This document shows positions 23,866-31,156 of a stretch of DNA of 55,810 bases, piece after piece. Location of the stretch: positions 1 through 55,810 of the IMG/VR virus record IMGVR_UViG_3300023184_005760; one strand, 5' to 3'. Source of the DNA: a virus. A program made the position numbers and the translations under genes. The notes below the pieces were generated by a model. It had not been told where the DNA came from. It did not search any database and saw nothing but the letters and a program-made list of their open reading frames with translations. Every line of letters starts with the position of its first letter. Position 1 is the first letter of the stretch.

Positions 23866-24386
23866 ATGTTTAAATTTGGTTTGGGCATGCTTTTTAATTG
23901 CTTCCACATGTTTGCTTTTTCTTGGCATTTTTTCTCTAACTTACGATATCTCTCTCCTAACTTACGCAATTGATCCCATTCTTTTTCAAGGTCGGGATTG
24001 GGTGTCAAGATGTTGAGACGTTCTTCAACCTTCTCCATCCAGGTCTTGAGACTTTTATCATTGATCAAGAGATCAGCATTCTCACCTTTGATATGGACTG
24101 TGTTGTTGGGCTGGATGTTTTGTCCAGCAAAACTGTAACTGCCAGCAGTGGTATTGTTGGTCCAAATAGGGCTACTAATATTGATACCGGTGGCACTCAT
24201 TGTACCGCCACCAATTGTGACATTGGGCACAGCACCGTAAAAAGGATGACTAGTTCCAGTACCACCACTACTAACGGTGAGTGGCTCAATAGTATCGGCA
24301 GTCCACTTGAAGTGAGTATCTTCTAAAGATTTTGTGTTGAGTTGTTCGAGCAACTCGCTAATGTCTTTGATTTCTGTAACAGCCAT
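23862..24386 (-). CDS. Phage structural-type protein with C-terminal coiled coil (174 aa)
   Basis: An N-terminal helix (MAVTEIKDISELLEQLNTKS) and a Gly/Ser/Thr-rich beta region (VSSGGTGTSHPFYGAVPNV) precede the C-terminal pattern SLKTWMEKVEERLNILTPNP and DLEKEWDQLRKLGERYRKLE. That C-terminal pattern of the form NPxLExxWxxLxxLxxxY is widespread in phage proteins. The mixture suggests a virion-associated or baseplate-linked protein, but the function is unknown. The ATG at 24386 is chosen over an upstream GTG because it gives the conserved helix; it overlaps the 65-residue gene by 64 bases. Confidence 0.72.
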   Translation of the reverse strand: MAVTEIKDISELLEQLNTKSLEDTHFKWTADTIEPLTVSSGGTGTSHPFYGAVPNVTIGGGTMSATGINISSPIWTNNTTAGSYSFAGQNIQPNNTVHIKGENADLLINDKSLKTWMEKVEERLNILTPNPDLEKEWDQLRKLGERYRKLEKKCQEKANMWKQLKSMPKPNLNI

Positions 24387-24520
24387 GAGCCGTCCTTTTG
24401 ATCTATCCATTGCACTGTGTCGCCTACTTTCCATCCGATTTCAGCACACAGTTCAAGACCCAAATCCAACAAGAGTTCTCCAGGATTGTCAGGGTCTTCT
24501 ACCACTTGAACCGTCGGCAT
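24323..24520 (-). CDS. Small AbrB-like conserved phage protein (65 aa)
   Basis: The sequence MPTVQVVEDPDNPGELLLDL and GLELCAEIGWKVGDTVQWID followed by GSWLLQK matches the swapped-hairpin pattern of AbrB/MazE-like small proteins (a strand, then GWKxGDxxxW). It begins 1 base after the histone-like gene stop (TAATG). Such proteins can bind DNA, but many phage copies have no known role. Confidence 0.7.
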   Translation of the reverse strand: MPTVQVVEDPDNPGELLLDLGLELCAEIGWKVGDTVQWIDQKDGSWLLQKSKTLASCSNNSTQNL

Positions 24521-24705
24521 TACTTGGCTGCCAAGGCTTCTTTTTCTGTGGTGATTTCTTTGCGGCGCTCTTTGATGCCCTTGCTCATTTCTTGCAGGGC
24601 TTTTCTAGCACGAGCGGCAGCGGCTTTGACGCCTTTTTCGGTGAACTTGGCATTCTCGGCCAAATAGGTTTCATAAGCGGCTACGATTTGTTCGTGTTGT
24701 GTCAT
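24520..24705 (-). CDS. Histone H1-like small basic protein (61 aa)
   Basis: The protein MTQHEQIVAAYETYLAENAK, then KGVKAAAARARKALQEMSKG and IKERRKEI, is an Ala/Lys/Arg-rich single long helix. The GVKAAAxRARKAL pattern is common in small phage and proteobacterial proteins and looks like a nucleoid or H1-like protein. It probably binds DNA or RNA. It has its own consensus promoter, and AAGGAG lies 6 bases before the ATG. Confidence 0.8.
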   Translation of the reverse strand: MTQHEQIVAAYETYLAENAKFTEKGVKAAAARARKALQEMSKGIKERRKEITTEKEALAAK

Positions 24706-24732
24706 TTGTTTCTCCTTGTAACGACAATGTTA

Positions 24733-24761
24733 ATTATACAGCGGCTAGAAGGGGTTGTCAA
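24733..24761 (-). promoter_or_regulatory. Sigma-70 promoter (TTGACA-17-TATAAT) for the 24.7-23.1 kb unit
   Basis: The perfect-consensus hexamers at 24756-24761 and 24733-24738 have 17-bp spacing. The leader is 27 bases with AAGGAG. Genes downstream include the H1-like gene, the AbrB-like gene and probably nadE. Confidence 0.93.
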
Positions 24762-24776
24762 TAACTTGATGTTCTT

Positions 24777-25025
24777 TTAGTCTAGATAAATGTGTCTCTT
24801 GAGCCAGGTGTCCCATACTGTGACAGAGGCAAAGTTATGCGACCAAGTCACACGAAACTGCTCGAATGCACGTTGATCATGAAGCATCATTCGGTTGCCC
24901 GAGATGTTGGCGTGTTCAATTCGATTCTCTTTGATCCAGGTTCGAAATAACGATTCTGCTTGATTGTTGTTGCGCAAGATCACAATGTACAGTGGTTCCA
25001 CTGCACGATAATTGGGTATAGACAT
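24777..25025 (-). CDS. Hypothetical protein (82 aa)
   Basis: The protein starts MSIPNYRAVEPLYIVILRNN and has AESLFRTWIKENRIEHANIS and FRVTWSHNFASVTVWDTWLK, a small alpha/beta fold rich in Trp and Arg. The ATG overlaps the stop of the upstream gene (TAATG). The pattern of a strand, a helix and WxxxxxH recalls other tiny T4-like early proteins, but I cannot assign a function. Confidence 0.75.
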   Translation of the reverse strand: MSIPNYRAVEPLYIVILRNNNQAESLFRTWIKENRIEHANISGNRMMLHDQRAFEQFRVTWSHNFASVTVWDTWLKRHIYLD

Positions 25026-25276
25026 TAATGGATGGTAGCGTCCCGGGGGACTTGTTGTGGTGTGCTTTTATTTAATTCCCGAAGCATGGCACCAAACTTT
25101 TCATCCAGTTCCAGCATCTCATTGTCATGCTCGGCGGCCTTGGCATCTGGCACTCCCAACAATCTCATCATGGCACCCATGTGTACCAAGGTTATGTTGT
25201 TGCCATACAGCACACCCATGACTTCAAGCATGACCGTTTGGATGCGCTCGTGTAAGTATTCATCTGGTTCAAGCAT
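25025..25276 (-). CDS. Hypothetical helical protein (83 aa)
   Basis: From the ATG at 25276 the protein reads MLEPDEYLHERIQTVMLEVM, then GVLYGNNITLVHMGAMMRLL and a charged C-terminal helix DNEMLELDEKFGAMLRELNK. It is all-helical and acidic and was probably taken from the early expressed set. A longer frame from 25342 would run through the terminator hairpin and is rejected. No Shine-Dalgarno is evident. No function is recognised. Confidence 0.68.
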   Translation of the reverse strand: MLEPDEYLHERIQTVMLEVMGVLYGNNITLVHMGAMMRLLGVPDAKAAEHDNEMLELDEKFGAMLRELNKSTPQQVPRDATIH

Positions 25277-25309
25277 AGTATTAATTACCAACACCAACCA
25301 AAAAGCCAC

Positions 25310-25337
25310 AAAAAAGCGGCCCGAAAGCCGCTTTTTT
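25310..25337 (-). terminator. Strong bidirectional terminator
   Basis: AAAAAAGCGGC and GCCGCTTTTTT form an 11-bp stem around CCGAAA, with a T-run on either strand. It separates the 25353-25688 gene from the unit below it. Confidence 0.88.
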
Positions 25338-25352
25338 GGCACTCCGGCCTGC

Positions 25353-25688
25353 TTATGCTTCTTGAGCAGTCTTGGTAGTTGCTTTAGGTGCAGAAGCCCT
25401 CACAGCCTTGACCTTAACTTCGCCTTTCTTGGCGATCTTTGACTTCTCAGCCAACTTGTTGGCTACAGCATAGCCAGCGTCGCCGTCTGTGATGCCCTGT
25501 TCAGTCAAGAACTGAAGAGCCTCTAACTTGGTCATTGCACGTGGCAATTCTACCAAGTTGATGTTGGTACATTTAGCCTTGTTAAGGATCTTGATGCGGG
25601 CTACCAAGTCGTTCGCAAAGCGAGCCTTAGTAGTACCATCGGAATTTGTAGCGGTACCTGCTACTGTAAAGAGTTTGTCTGCTGACAT
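25353..25688 (-). CDS. Conserved hypothetical protein (111 aa)
   Basis: The sequence MSADKLFTVAGTATNSDGTT, then KARFANDLVARIKILNKAKC and KLEALQFLTEQGITDGDAGY, ends in a Lys/Ala-rich tail (KAVRASAPKATTKTAQEA). The folded N-terminal 80 residues and basic tail suggest nucleic-acid binding. Similar proteins occur in other tailed phages as far as I recall, without known function. It is a single-gene transcript with its own TTGACC-17-TATAAT promoter and a strong terminator. The leader is about 65 bases. Confidence 0.8.
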   Translation of the reverse strand: MSADKLFTVAGTATNSDGTTKARFANDLVARIKILNKAKCTNINLVELPRAMTKLEALQFLTEQGITDGDAGYAVANKLAEKSKIAKKGEVKVKAVRASAPKATTKTAQEA

Positions 25689-25756
25689 GATAGGTTGCCT
25701 TTCAAAGTTGCCTAAAGTTTAAAAAAATGCTTTGCATTACTGCTCAACATACCTAA

Positions 25757-25785
25757 ATTATAACAAAAGATGTGATATTGGTCAA
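25757..25785 (-). promoter_or_regulatory. Sigma-70 promoter for the 111-aa gene
   Basis: TTGACC (25780-25785), 17-bp spacer, TATAAT (25757-25762). Confidence 0.88.
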
Positions 25786-25822
25786 CCACTTTTGCAATAA
25801 TTTTTGGTTCTATTTGCCCGTT

Positions 25823-25951
25823 TTACTGGGCCAGTTCCTTGCTGGTTTGCTGGATGGTATGGACACCTTTGTCAAACATACGTGCCAATCCGGAGAAGCC
25901 CACTGTGGCAATCACCAAACCAAAAATAATACCAAGTACGAAGTTACGCAT
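25823..25951 (-). CDS. Small single-pass membrane protein (42 aa)
   Basis: The protein begins MRNFVLGIIFGLVIATVGFS and continues GLARMFDKGVHTIQQTSKEL, one transmembrane helix at about 3-20 followed by an amphipathic cytoplasmic or periplasmic helix. AAGGA lies 6 bases before the ATG. It starts 9 bases after the OB-like gene and is in the same transcript. Single-pass proteins of this size can act as holin-like, inhibitor or anchoring peptides. The promoter of the next unit lies just beyond its stop. Confidence 0.72.
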   Translation of the reverse strand: MRNFVLGIIFGLVIATVGFSGLARMFDKGVHTIQQTSKELAQ

Positions 25952-25960
25952 AAAATTTCC

Positions 25961-26740
25961 TTAGATAATGCTCACACGGTTGAGTTGAGTAGAGCCGTCT
26001 CTGTGAGCCTTGACGGTTCCGGTAATAGTGTGTTTGGCACCCTTGGCCAGTTCTTGGCGGTATGCAAAAAACACAGCAGAGTTGTCTTGGGTAACGCCAG
26101 TGGCATACCAGGTATTCCATTGCTGACTGTAGTTGGATTTCACAATCTCAACTGCCAGAGTGACTTTGTCGCCAGGGGTGCCGATCACGGCGCCTGATGT
26201 TTGGCGCACTCGTTCTTGAACAGCCTGACGCTCTAAACTGCGAGCATGACTTTGTGGGAGACATGCAACCACAGCCAATTCCAATTTGTGTTTCACAGTA
26301 TCAAAGTCATCTTCAACTGCCAGCACCTTGCTAACAGAGCCATCAAACTCTGTGAGTTTGTTTTTAAGAGCACGGAAGGTAATGTCGTTTTGCAGGAACT
26401 TGCGGCACTCCTGTCCTTGTGCAATATCTTCTACAGTGAGCACAGCAGGATTAGCCAAAATGTCAAGCATGATATCGCGGTTGCGACGTTTGTCTATCAC
26501 AGTATTGCTGGACATTTCTGGATCAACCTTGTACATGGTCTCTTTCACATAAGAACCATTCATGCGTTGTGCCGCCACTGCCGCACCCCAAACATTGTCC
26601 ACCGAATGCTTGACACCTGCGGGCTTGGCCCGGGGTTTCCAAGTTTGGCGGGGCTGATATGTTTCATCGGCGTCAGCCGCATGATCCATCATGCGAATTT
26701 CACGGGCTGTCATGTTTGATACGTCTACAAATCCTGGCAT
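25961..26740 (-). CDS. Conserved phage protein with C-terminal OB-like domain (259 aa)
   Basis: The N-terminal half is charged and helical (TAREIRMMDHAADADETYQP). The last 75 residues form a beta-barrel-like segment, with GDKVTLAVEIVKSNYSQQWN, DNSAVFFAYRQEL, and ITGTVKAHRDGSTQLNRV, that resembles an OB fold. I recall the same block in other phage proteins. A single-strand DNA or RNA-binding role is possible but unproved. AGGAG lies 9 bases before the ATG. It shares its promoter with the small membrane protein downstream. Confidence 0.78.
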   Translation of the reverse strand: MPGFVDVSNMTAREIRMMDHAADADETYQPRQTWKPRAKPAGVKHSVDNVWGAAVAAQRMNGSYVKETMYKVDPEMSSNTVIDKRRNRDIMLDILANPAVLTVEDIAQGQECRKFLQNDITFRALKNKLTEFDGSVSKVLAVEDDFDTVKHKLELAVVACLPQSHARSLERQAVQERVRQTSGAVIGTPGDKVTLAVEIVKSNYSQQWNTWYATGVTQDNSAVFFAYRQELAKGAKHTITGTVKAHRDGSTQLNRVSII

Positions 26741-26770
26741 ACTGGCTCCTAGTTGTGTTAATATGTGTAT

Positions 26771-26799
26771 ATTATAGCAGTTCGGCGATTATTGGTCAA
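26771..26799 (-). promoter_or_regulatory. Sigma-70 promoter for the OB-like gene
   Basis: TTGACC (26794-26799), 17-bp spacer, TATAAT (26771-26776), 30-base leader with AGGAG. Confidence 0.9.
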
Positions 26800-27259
26800 C
26801 CGTTTCCACGGCTTGCATGGCTTCTGCAAGTGGTGTTAACCGATTACTTAATTCAGTAGAGTCGTAAGTATCACCCACATACCATACACCATCTTTCATC
26901 ACATAGTAAAACTCAGCACCGCAACCTTTGGCACGGTCCAGGAAGTCTTTAAACGTGTGATCTACTGACCAAGTGCATTCTGTTTCGCCGCGATCACGAT
27001 CGTAAAAGGTACACATGTTGCCATAGCGTTCTTCATAGTCGCTACCAGCATCAGCATCTAAACAAGAGAAAGGATGCTTTACACCAATCTCAGGACGCAG
27101 GCTTGACAAGTCGCCCAGGGCTACCAGTTGGTTGGCCTTAGAGGAGTCATAGTGCTCTTGCAATATAGCGCCATTGTGTTCCAAATAGCCATCCCAATGG
27201 CAGTAAACTGATTTGCAAACTTCACCGTGCATAACTGCAATACGACTACGTGTTCCCAT
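26789..27259 (-). CDS. Conserved MGTRSRI-family protein (156 aa)
   Basis: The N-terminus MGTRSRIAVMHGEVCKSVYC with HWDGYLEHNGAILQEHY matches a family common in phages and bacteria that opens MGTRSxI and has SxYCHWDGY. The later part, with YYVMKDGVWYVGD, is beta-rich. Members are cytoplasmic and lack a known function. The gene ends inside the -35 region of the next promoter, which shows how tightly units are packed. AAGGAG precedes the ATG. Confidence 0.85.
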   Translation of the reverse strand: MGTRSRIAVMHGEVCKSVYCHWDGYLEHNGAILQEHYDSSKANQLVALGDLSSLRPEIGVKHPFSCLDADAGSDYEERYGNMCTFYDRDRGETECTWSVDHTFKDFLDRAKGCGAEFYYVMKDGVWYVGDTYDSTELSNRLTPLAEAMQAVETVDQ

Positions 27260-27289
27260 TCTGGACTCCTTTTTAGTTTCTATACAAGT

Positions 27290-27318
27290 ATTATAGCAAA
27301 AAGGGAATATTCGGTCAA
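27290..27318 (-). promoter_or_regulatory. Sigma-70 promoter for the MGTRSRI-family gene
   Basis: TTGACC (27313-27318), 17-bp spacer, TATAAT (27290-27295). The -35 abuts the terminator of the upstream unit. Confidence 0.9.
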
Positions 27319-27326
27319 CCAAAAGA

Positions 27327-27351
27327 AAAACCCACATTTCTGTAGGGTTTC
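27327..27351 (-). terminator. Terminator after the 27367 gene
   Basis: The minus strand has AAACCC(T)ACA-GAAA-TGTGGGTTT followed by TTCTTTT. The stem is 9 bp with one bulge. Confidence 0.75.
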
Positions 27352-27366
27352 GGTAGCACTAAAGTA

Positions 27367-27678
27367 TTACCTTATTTGTACTACTTTTAGGTGGCGTTCT
27401 GCTACTAGTTCTTGCACGAATCCCAGTAACTGGTCAGGAGTCCAGTCATTGTCTAGCCACTCGGTTTCCCACTCATCTACTTTCCACAGCATGTCTCTAT
27501 TTTGAATTTTGATGATGTTTTCTAATCGTTTGATGTGTGTACTCGTGCCTTCAAACAGGTATGAAAAACGTGCTACACCTCCCCAGGCGCCGGTGTAGTC
27601 TTTTTCTCGACGTTCGTGGTCACCAGTAATGCCAAATCCTGTTCGGAATGGCCCGGGAAGGATGTAGAAGTAACTCAT
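27367..27678 (-). CDS. GIY-YIG/Mug113-like small protein (103 aa)
   Basis: The protein opens MSYFYILPGPFRTGFGITGD, with HERREKDYTGAWGGVARFSY and THIKRLENIIK. This is a short version of the GIY-YIG-like pattern (FYI ... GFGITGD ... R ... E). The first motif is YFYI and the second GFGITG; Arg and Glu follow in order. Whether it cuts DNA is uncertain because part of the fold seems reduced. It overlaps the ParB-like gene by 4 bases (ATGA) and ends the transcript at a hairpin. Confidence 0.65.
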   Translation of the reverse strand: MSYFYILPGPFRTGFGITGDHERREKDYTGAWGGVARFSYLFEGTSTHIKRLENIIKIQNRDMLWKVDEWETEWLDNDWTPDQLLGFVQELVAERHLKVVQIR

Positions 27679-28808
27679 GCTGTTTCAACTTCTTCGTAGA
27701 GTGCTTTGATGTCATCTGCCACAAAGTCAAGTATCTTTTCAAATCGATCCAACAAGGGTTTTGGAATGCGCTGGGTACCACCTAGTCGTTGATACAGTAA
27801 TACTAAAACTGCCGCAATGGCCTCATCCTGCCAAGATACTTCATAGCCATATGTATGCTCGCCCCATTGACGATGTGCATGATGTACAGCCTCGTGAAAG
27901 CCTGCAAGTCCTGCAAAGTAGCCTTGCAGAATTCCAGCAAGTTCGCCTAGGAACTTGTCTGTGATTTTGATCTTGGCAGCCTTGAATGCCTTGAACAAAT
28001 CTTCCATCATAAACCATAGTGAACCATTGATCTCATCATAGTGGAAATAGTCGTTGTGAAATTTACAGGCCATTTCCAAAATTTCATTGTCAAGACTCAG
28101 TGCTTGCATATGAGTAAACGTACCGGGCAAACCTATAAAATCACTTTCTTTGTCTACTGGGTAGCAATCGTATTTTTCGCAAATTTCTTGCTTTGTTAAT
28201 GCTTCTTGGTCGTCGTCGTCATTGCTTTGATCAATTCGAGCACTCATCACTTTGGTTCGATGTTCGTACCACGCACTAATTTTCTTTTTGCCTTTGCCGT
28301 TGATAAGTGCAAATGCTTTACGAGCAAATGCCTTGCTATTGGTTTCCATATACAGCACAGGCATTTCTATTTCACGCCAATCTGTTTCGTCGGTAAACAC
28401 CCCAGCATCAATCAAGGCCGCAACCAGTGTGGCAGTATGTTGAGCATCAACTGAATGGTATTCTTCTTTGCCCGGTATTTTAACGCAATAAAACACCTGC
28501 AGGTACATTGGGTTGAAATTACCAATACCTGCGATGCTGGTACAATGTTTGGCATCTAGTGCTCGTTGAATGTCTTCGTCAATGAACAACAATTTCAACT
28601 TGACCATCTTGATCAATGGTCGTAATTTAGGATCAATTTGAATGCCTTGTTTTTGATATTCAGCAATCAATCGTTGCCAACCTTTGTATGTTTGCAGTTG
28701 TGCCACACGATCTGCCAACGCTACAATCCGACTGGTTTTTTGTTTAAGCGGGTTTCTGTTTTTCATGACGTTTGGCTTACGCACAACATCTTCGTATGCA
28801 GGAATCAT
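27675..28808 (-). CDS. ParB/DndB-like phage protein (377 aa)
   Basis: Residues 80-140 read LFIDEDIQRALDAKHCTSIA, then YHSVDAQHTATLVAALI. They resemble the ParB-N/DndB-like domain in which a partner protein name is followed by a D-x-QHR/T site. The N-terminal 60 residues are basic. The C-terminal 200 are helical with FHEAVHHAHRQWGEHT. Such domains bind or hydrolyse nucleotides and DNA. The function in phages is unclear; regulation or DNA modification are options. The ATG at 28808 with GGAG 6 bases upstream is preferred over the TTG codon before it. Confidence 0.7.
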   Translation of the reverse strand: MIPAYEDVVRKPNVMKNRNPLKQKTSRIVALADRVAQLQTYKGWQRLIAEYQKQGIQIDPKLRPLIKMVKLKLLFIDEDIQRALDAKHCTSIAGIGNFNPMYLQVFYCVKIPGKEEYHSVDAQHTATLVAALIDAGVFTDETDWREIEMPVLYMETNSKAFARKAFALINGKGKKKISAWYEHRTKVMSARIDQSNDDDDQEALTKQEICEKYDCYPVDKESDFIGLPGTFTHMQALSLDNEILEMACKFHNDYFHYDEINGSLWFMMEDLFKAFKAAKIKITDKFLGELAGILQGYFAGLAGFHEAVHHAHRQWGEHTYGYEVSWQDEAIAAVLVLLYQRLGGTQRIPKPLLDRFEKILDFVADDIKALYEEVETA

Positions 28809-28836
28809 CAAAGGCTCCAGTAGTTAATATGTGTAT

Positions 28837-28865
28837 ATTATAGTAGATTTATTGAATTTGGTCAA
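28837..28865 (-). promoter_or_regulatory. Sigma-70 promoter for the ParB-like gene
   Basis: TTGACC (28860-28865), 17-bp spacer, TATAAT (28837-28842). An AGTACTACT element lies just upstream of it. Confidence 0.9.
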
Positions 28866-29736
28866 CCGCGGGCTGAGTAGTACTTTTGTTTGCTTTTTTT
28901 AGCAACCTATCCCGTTTCCAACCATCTCGCAGTTTTTGACGTTTGGCCAGTTCAACGGCATCAGGTGTGCTAGGAACAGGATCCGGTAACTCTTCCACCT
29001 CAGCCAGGGTGGGAACAAAAGCATCATATGCATGGGTGTTGAGTTCAAAACCCACAAACTTACGACCCCAACGTAGTGCTGTTCTGCCCGTGGTCAAGCC
29101 ACCACCAAAACAATCCAGTACCGTGTCTCCTCGGTTGCTGGAGTACATGACGAACTTCTCAATAAAGTCTTCACTCAATTGATTCTTGTTTTTGACTTGT
29201 CCGGGCTTGTAGTCCCTAGGCATGTCTTGCACACTCAACCTATCGTGATAACTATCTTTTTGGTCTGTGTACTTGTAGTTGGAGTTGAATGTGCGTTTCT
29301 TGCTACCTCGATCGGGCTTGGACCAAAATAGCACATGGTAGTGACTGCTCACAAACTTGTTCTTGGTACTGACACCAAAACTGTATTTGGCAATGATGTG
29401 ATTGATCTCTTCCAGACCAGTGGCATGTAGGGCATTGAGAATGTGGTGCAGGTTAGTGTACCCACTCACAATGTACATACTGCCGCCCGGACGTAGCACA
29501 CGCTCACATTCCCGGATCCAGTCCAGACTAAATTTAGCATACTCGTTGAGTGGTACATCAACGTAACCTGGCACTACCTTGCTTTCGTCTCTGTGGTAAT
29601 GCACATCCAATTCATCACCTTTGATGCCATAAGGAGGATCAGTAAAGATTAGATCAATGCTGTTGTCAGCCACATGCTCACGCATGCCTTCAATGCAGGA
29701 TTGATTATAGACCTGATAAAGATTCTTTGATTGCAT
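28849..29736 (-). CDS. DNA methyltransferase, class beta (N6-adenine or N4-cytosine)
   Basis: The 295-residue enzyme has motif IV TDPPYG at 32-37 near the N-terminus and the SAM-binding motif I DCFGGGLTTGRTAL in the last third, followed by GRKFVGFEL. This order is that of class-beta amino-methyltransferases. DPPY fits adenine-N6 or cytosine-N4. It overlaps the 3' end of the nuclease gene by 32 bases, and together they look like a type II restriction-modification pair. It is the last gene of a four-gene unit driven by the promoter at 30855. The recognition site is unknown. Confidence 0.92.
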   Translation of the reverse strand: MQSKNLYQVYNQSCIEGMREHVADNSIDLIFTDPPYGIKGDELDVHYHRDESKVVPGYVDVPLNEYAKFSLDWIRECERVLRPGGSMYIVSGYTNLHHILNALHATGLEEINHIIAKYSFGVSTKNKFVSSHYHVLFWSKPDRGSKKRTFNSNYKYTDQKDSYHDRLSVQDMPRDYKPGQVKNKNQLSEDFIEKFVMYSSNRGDTVLDCFGGGLTTGRTALRWGRKFVGFELNTHAYDAFVPTLAEVEELPDPVPSTPDAVELAKRQKLRDGWKRDRLLKKANKSTTQPAVDQIQ

Positions 29737-30259
29737 TTTTGACCGCCGTTGATATGTTAGTGTTGTACTTATTTTTTCTAAGGATGCGTCCAGATAATTC
29801 AACAATGTCTGACTTGTTTGGTTTCAATTCCCATCCATCACCAAGATGTTTTGCTTTGGCTATTACAATATCTTTTGACACGGCATAGGCTCCATCTCGA
29901 TGCACTGCTATCAACACATCGGCAATGTTGTCGGAGTCTAGCGAGGATTTGTTGGTTCCCATGCTGTTGTTAAGACGTATGCCAGGCAAAGATTTGACGT
30001 TGCCTTTGGCATCGTACATACTCTGGCTGAATATGGTCTTTAACTCAACATCAATGTCATGTTTAGGCCATTCATAGTCACGATGTTTCTCGCCAATATA
30101 AGTGAGATCACCATCACCAAATGCTTCCACCGCCTGTTCCACAGCCAGACCTTTGATAAATCGTAATTGTGCATCATTCAAGTCACCAAGACTATTGCCG
30201 TAGTCAATGATTTTTTGCCAATCAAAACCTTTGAGGTCGGTGATAATTTCTGGAGTCAT
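29705..30259 (-). CDS. Putative type II restriction endonuclease (PD-(D/E)xK)
   Basis: The 184-residue protein contains EWPKHDIDVELKT, a PD-(D/E)xK-type segment with E72-x-K74 and acidic residues just before. It is followed by LNNSMGTNKSSLDSDNIADV and LIAVHRDGAYAVSKDIVIAK, strands like those seen in small restriction enzymes. The DNA methyltransferase gene starts inside its 3' end, the common arrangement of type II systems. A phage might use it to cut competing DNA or host DNA. The call rests on the motif and the neighbour; no family name is certain. It starts in TAATG overlap with the upstream gene. Confidence 0.68.
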   Translation of the reverse strand: MTPEIITDLKGFDWQKIIDYGNSLGDLNDAQLRFIKGLAVEQAVEAFGDGDLTYIGEKHRDYEWPKHDIDVELKTIFSQSMYDAKGNVKSLPGIRLNNSMGTNKSSLDSDNIADVLIAVHRDGAYAVSKDIVIAKAKHLGDGWELKPNKSDIVELSGRILRKNKYNTNISTAVKNAIKESLSGL

Positions 30260-30591
30260 TATCGTATTACCACACGGTCTTCTTGCACTCGGTCACTAAA
30301 GTAACAGTGACCAAGTCTGCGGATTGTGTCCGCGGCTGTTTGAGGACTGGCCGCAAACATGTCTCGTATGTCATCGGCGGTGATGCCATCAGTGGCTTGA
30401 ATTTGATAGATCTCATAGTGTCGCTGTGGATTGTATCTAGCACGAAGTATCATGTGATTGAGGTTGGGCAAACTACTGCCAATAGGCTTGCCTTTCAGCG
30501 CCGACCAACTACGTTTCGTTTCGTCCGCAGTGATGTCGCCTATGTACTCCAGGCCAGTGTTGTCCCACATGACAACAAAGTGGTGGTTCAC
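30259..30591 (-). CDS. Conserved hypothetical phage protein (110 aa)
   Basis: The protein starts at a GTG overlapping the upstream stop (GTGA) and reads MNHHFVVMWDNTGLEYIGDI, then MILRARYNPQRHYEIYQIQA and ADDIRDMFAASPQTAADTIR. I recall the phrase MWDNTGLE...A RYNPQRHYEIY in T4-like phages, but not with a known function. The fold seems a small alpha/beta domain. It is the second gene of the restriction-modification unit. Confidence 0.78.
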   Translation of the reverse strand: MNHHFVVMWDNTGLEYIGDITADETKRSWSALKGKPIGSSLPNLNHMILRARYNPQRHYEIYQIQATDGITADDIRDMFAASPQTAADTIRRLGHCYFSDRVQEDRVVIR

Positions 30592-30824
30592 AGCATGAAC
30601 TTTTTCAAGTAAGATTTGATATCAGTGTAGCCATCGCTGACTTCTTCCAACATCTCATCCATGGTCTCAAGGATGATCATGCGTTGCAGTACATCTGCCA
30701 TTTCTTGGTCTCGAGCGTCCAGCAAGTGATACCATGTCAAGTATTCTTCTGCTGATTCACATGCCCACATGGCATCCAGCATTTCCACCTGCTCAGCAGT
30801 TAAGTTTTTTATTTCTATACTCAC
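30588..30824 (-). CDS. Hypothetical helical protein (78 aa)
   Basis: The protein begins MSIEIKNLTAEQVEMLDAMW and has ESAEEYLTWYHLLDARDQEM and LETMDEMLEEVSDGY, an acidic all-helical chain. Acidic proteins of this size in phages are often DNA mimics or host-enzyme inhibitors, which is a guess here. It is the first gene of the restriction-modification unit, downstream of a TTGACA-17-TATAAT promoter. AGGTG lies before the ATG. Confidence 0.78.
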   Translation of the reverse strand: MSIEIKNLTAEQVEMLDAMWACESAEEYLTWYHLLDARDQEMADVLQRMIILETMDEMLEEVSDGYTDIKSYLKKFML

Positions 30825-30854
30825 ATTGACACCTATTAAAGTTGCTATGTGTTG

Positions 30855-30883
30855 ATTATACAGGGATCGGGGTTAGTTGTCAA
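30855..30883 (-). promoter_or_regulatory. Perfect sigma-70 promoter for the restriction-modification unit
   Basis: TTGACA (30878-30883), 17-bp spacer, TATAAT (30855-30860). An inverted AGTACT pair lies directly upstream. Confidence 0.93.
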
Positions 30884-30904
30884 GTACTACCTAAGTACTA
30901 GTTT

Positions 30905-31144
30905 TTACTGCCAGTACAGTGTGAAAGCAAAGTAATCACGCTCAGAATCAAAGTAGAAAATGTAGCGACCAGGGCGTTTGTCTGTGCTGACATCTATCAG
31001 TTGCCAGCGCCATTCGCCTACGAGTTCAGTCTTGCACCAGGCCAACACACGATCCAGTTCACCAAAAGGTTTGTGGATTTCTCGGGCATGACGAAAACTA
31101 TCGCCTAGACGAATTTCAAACGGCGTATCATTTGTGTGTTTCAT
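30905..31144 (-). CDS. Small conserved phage protein, paralogue family member 1 (79 aa)
   Basis: The sequence MKHTNDTPFEIRLGDSFRHA ends with RPGRYIFYFDSERDYFAFTL YWQ. A Trp-rich middle is followed by a strand, FYF, then SExD and a final hydrophobic strand. The next two upstream genes share this ending pattern (F-F-R-x...D...F-L). It is probably one of three tandem paralogues. The function is unknown. It is last in a minus transcript before the 30855 promoter. Confidence 0.72.
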   Translation of the reverse strand: MKHTNDTPFEIRLGDSFRHAREIHKPFGELDRVLAWCKTELVGEWRWQLIDVSTDKRPGRYIFYFDSERDYFAFTLYWQ

Positions 31145-31156
31145 CAGCAGTACTTA

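Noticed and set aside
23866-23928. 21-residue N-terminal extension of NadE
   Set aside because: It would overlap the upstream gene by 67 bases; the ATGA overlap start at 23865 gives a standard NadE length.
28849-29736. The methyltransferase as part of the phage's own anti-restriction only
   Set aside because: The overlapping ExK-type gene favours a restriction-modification pair, though nuclease function is unproved.
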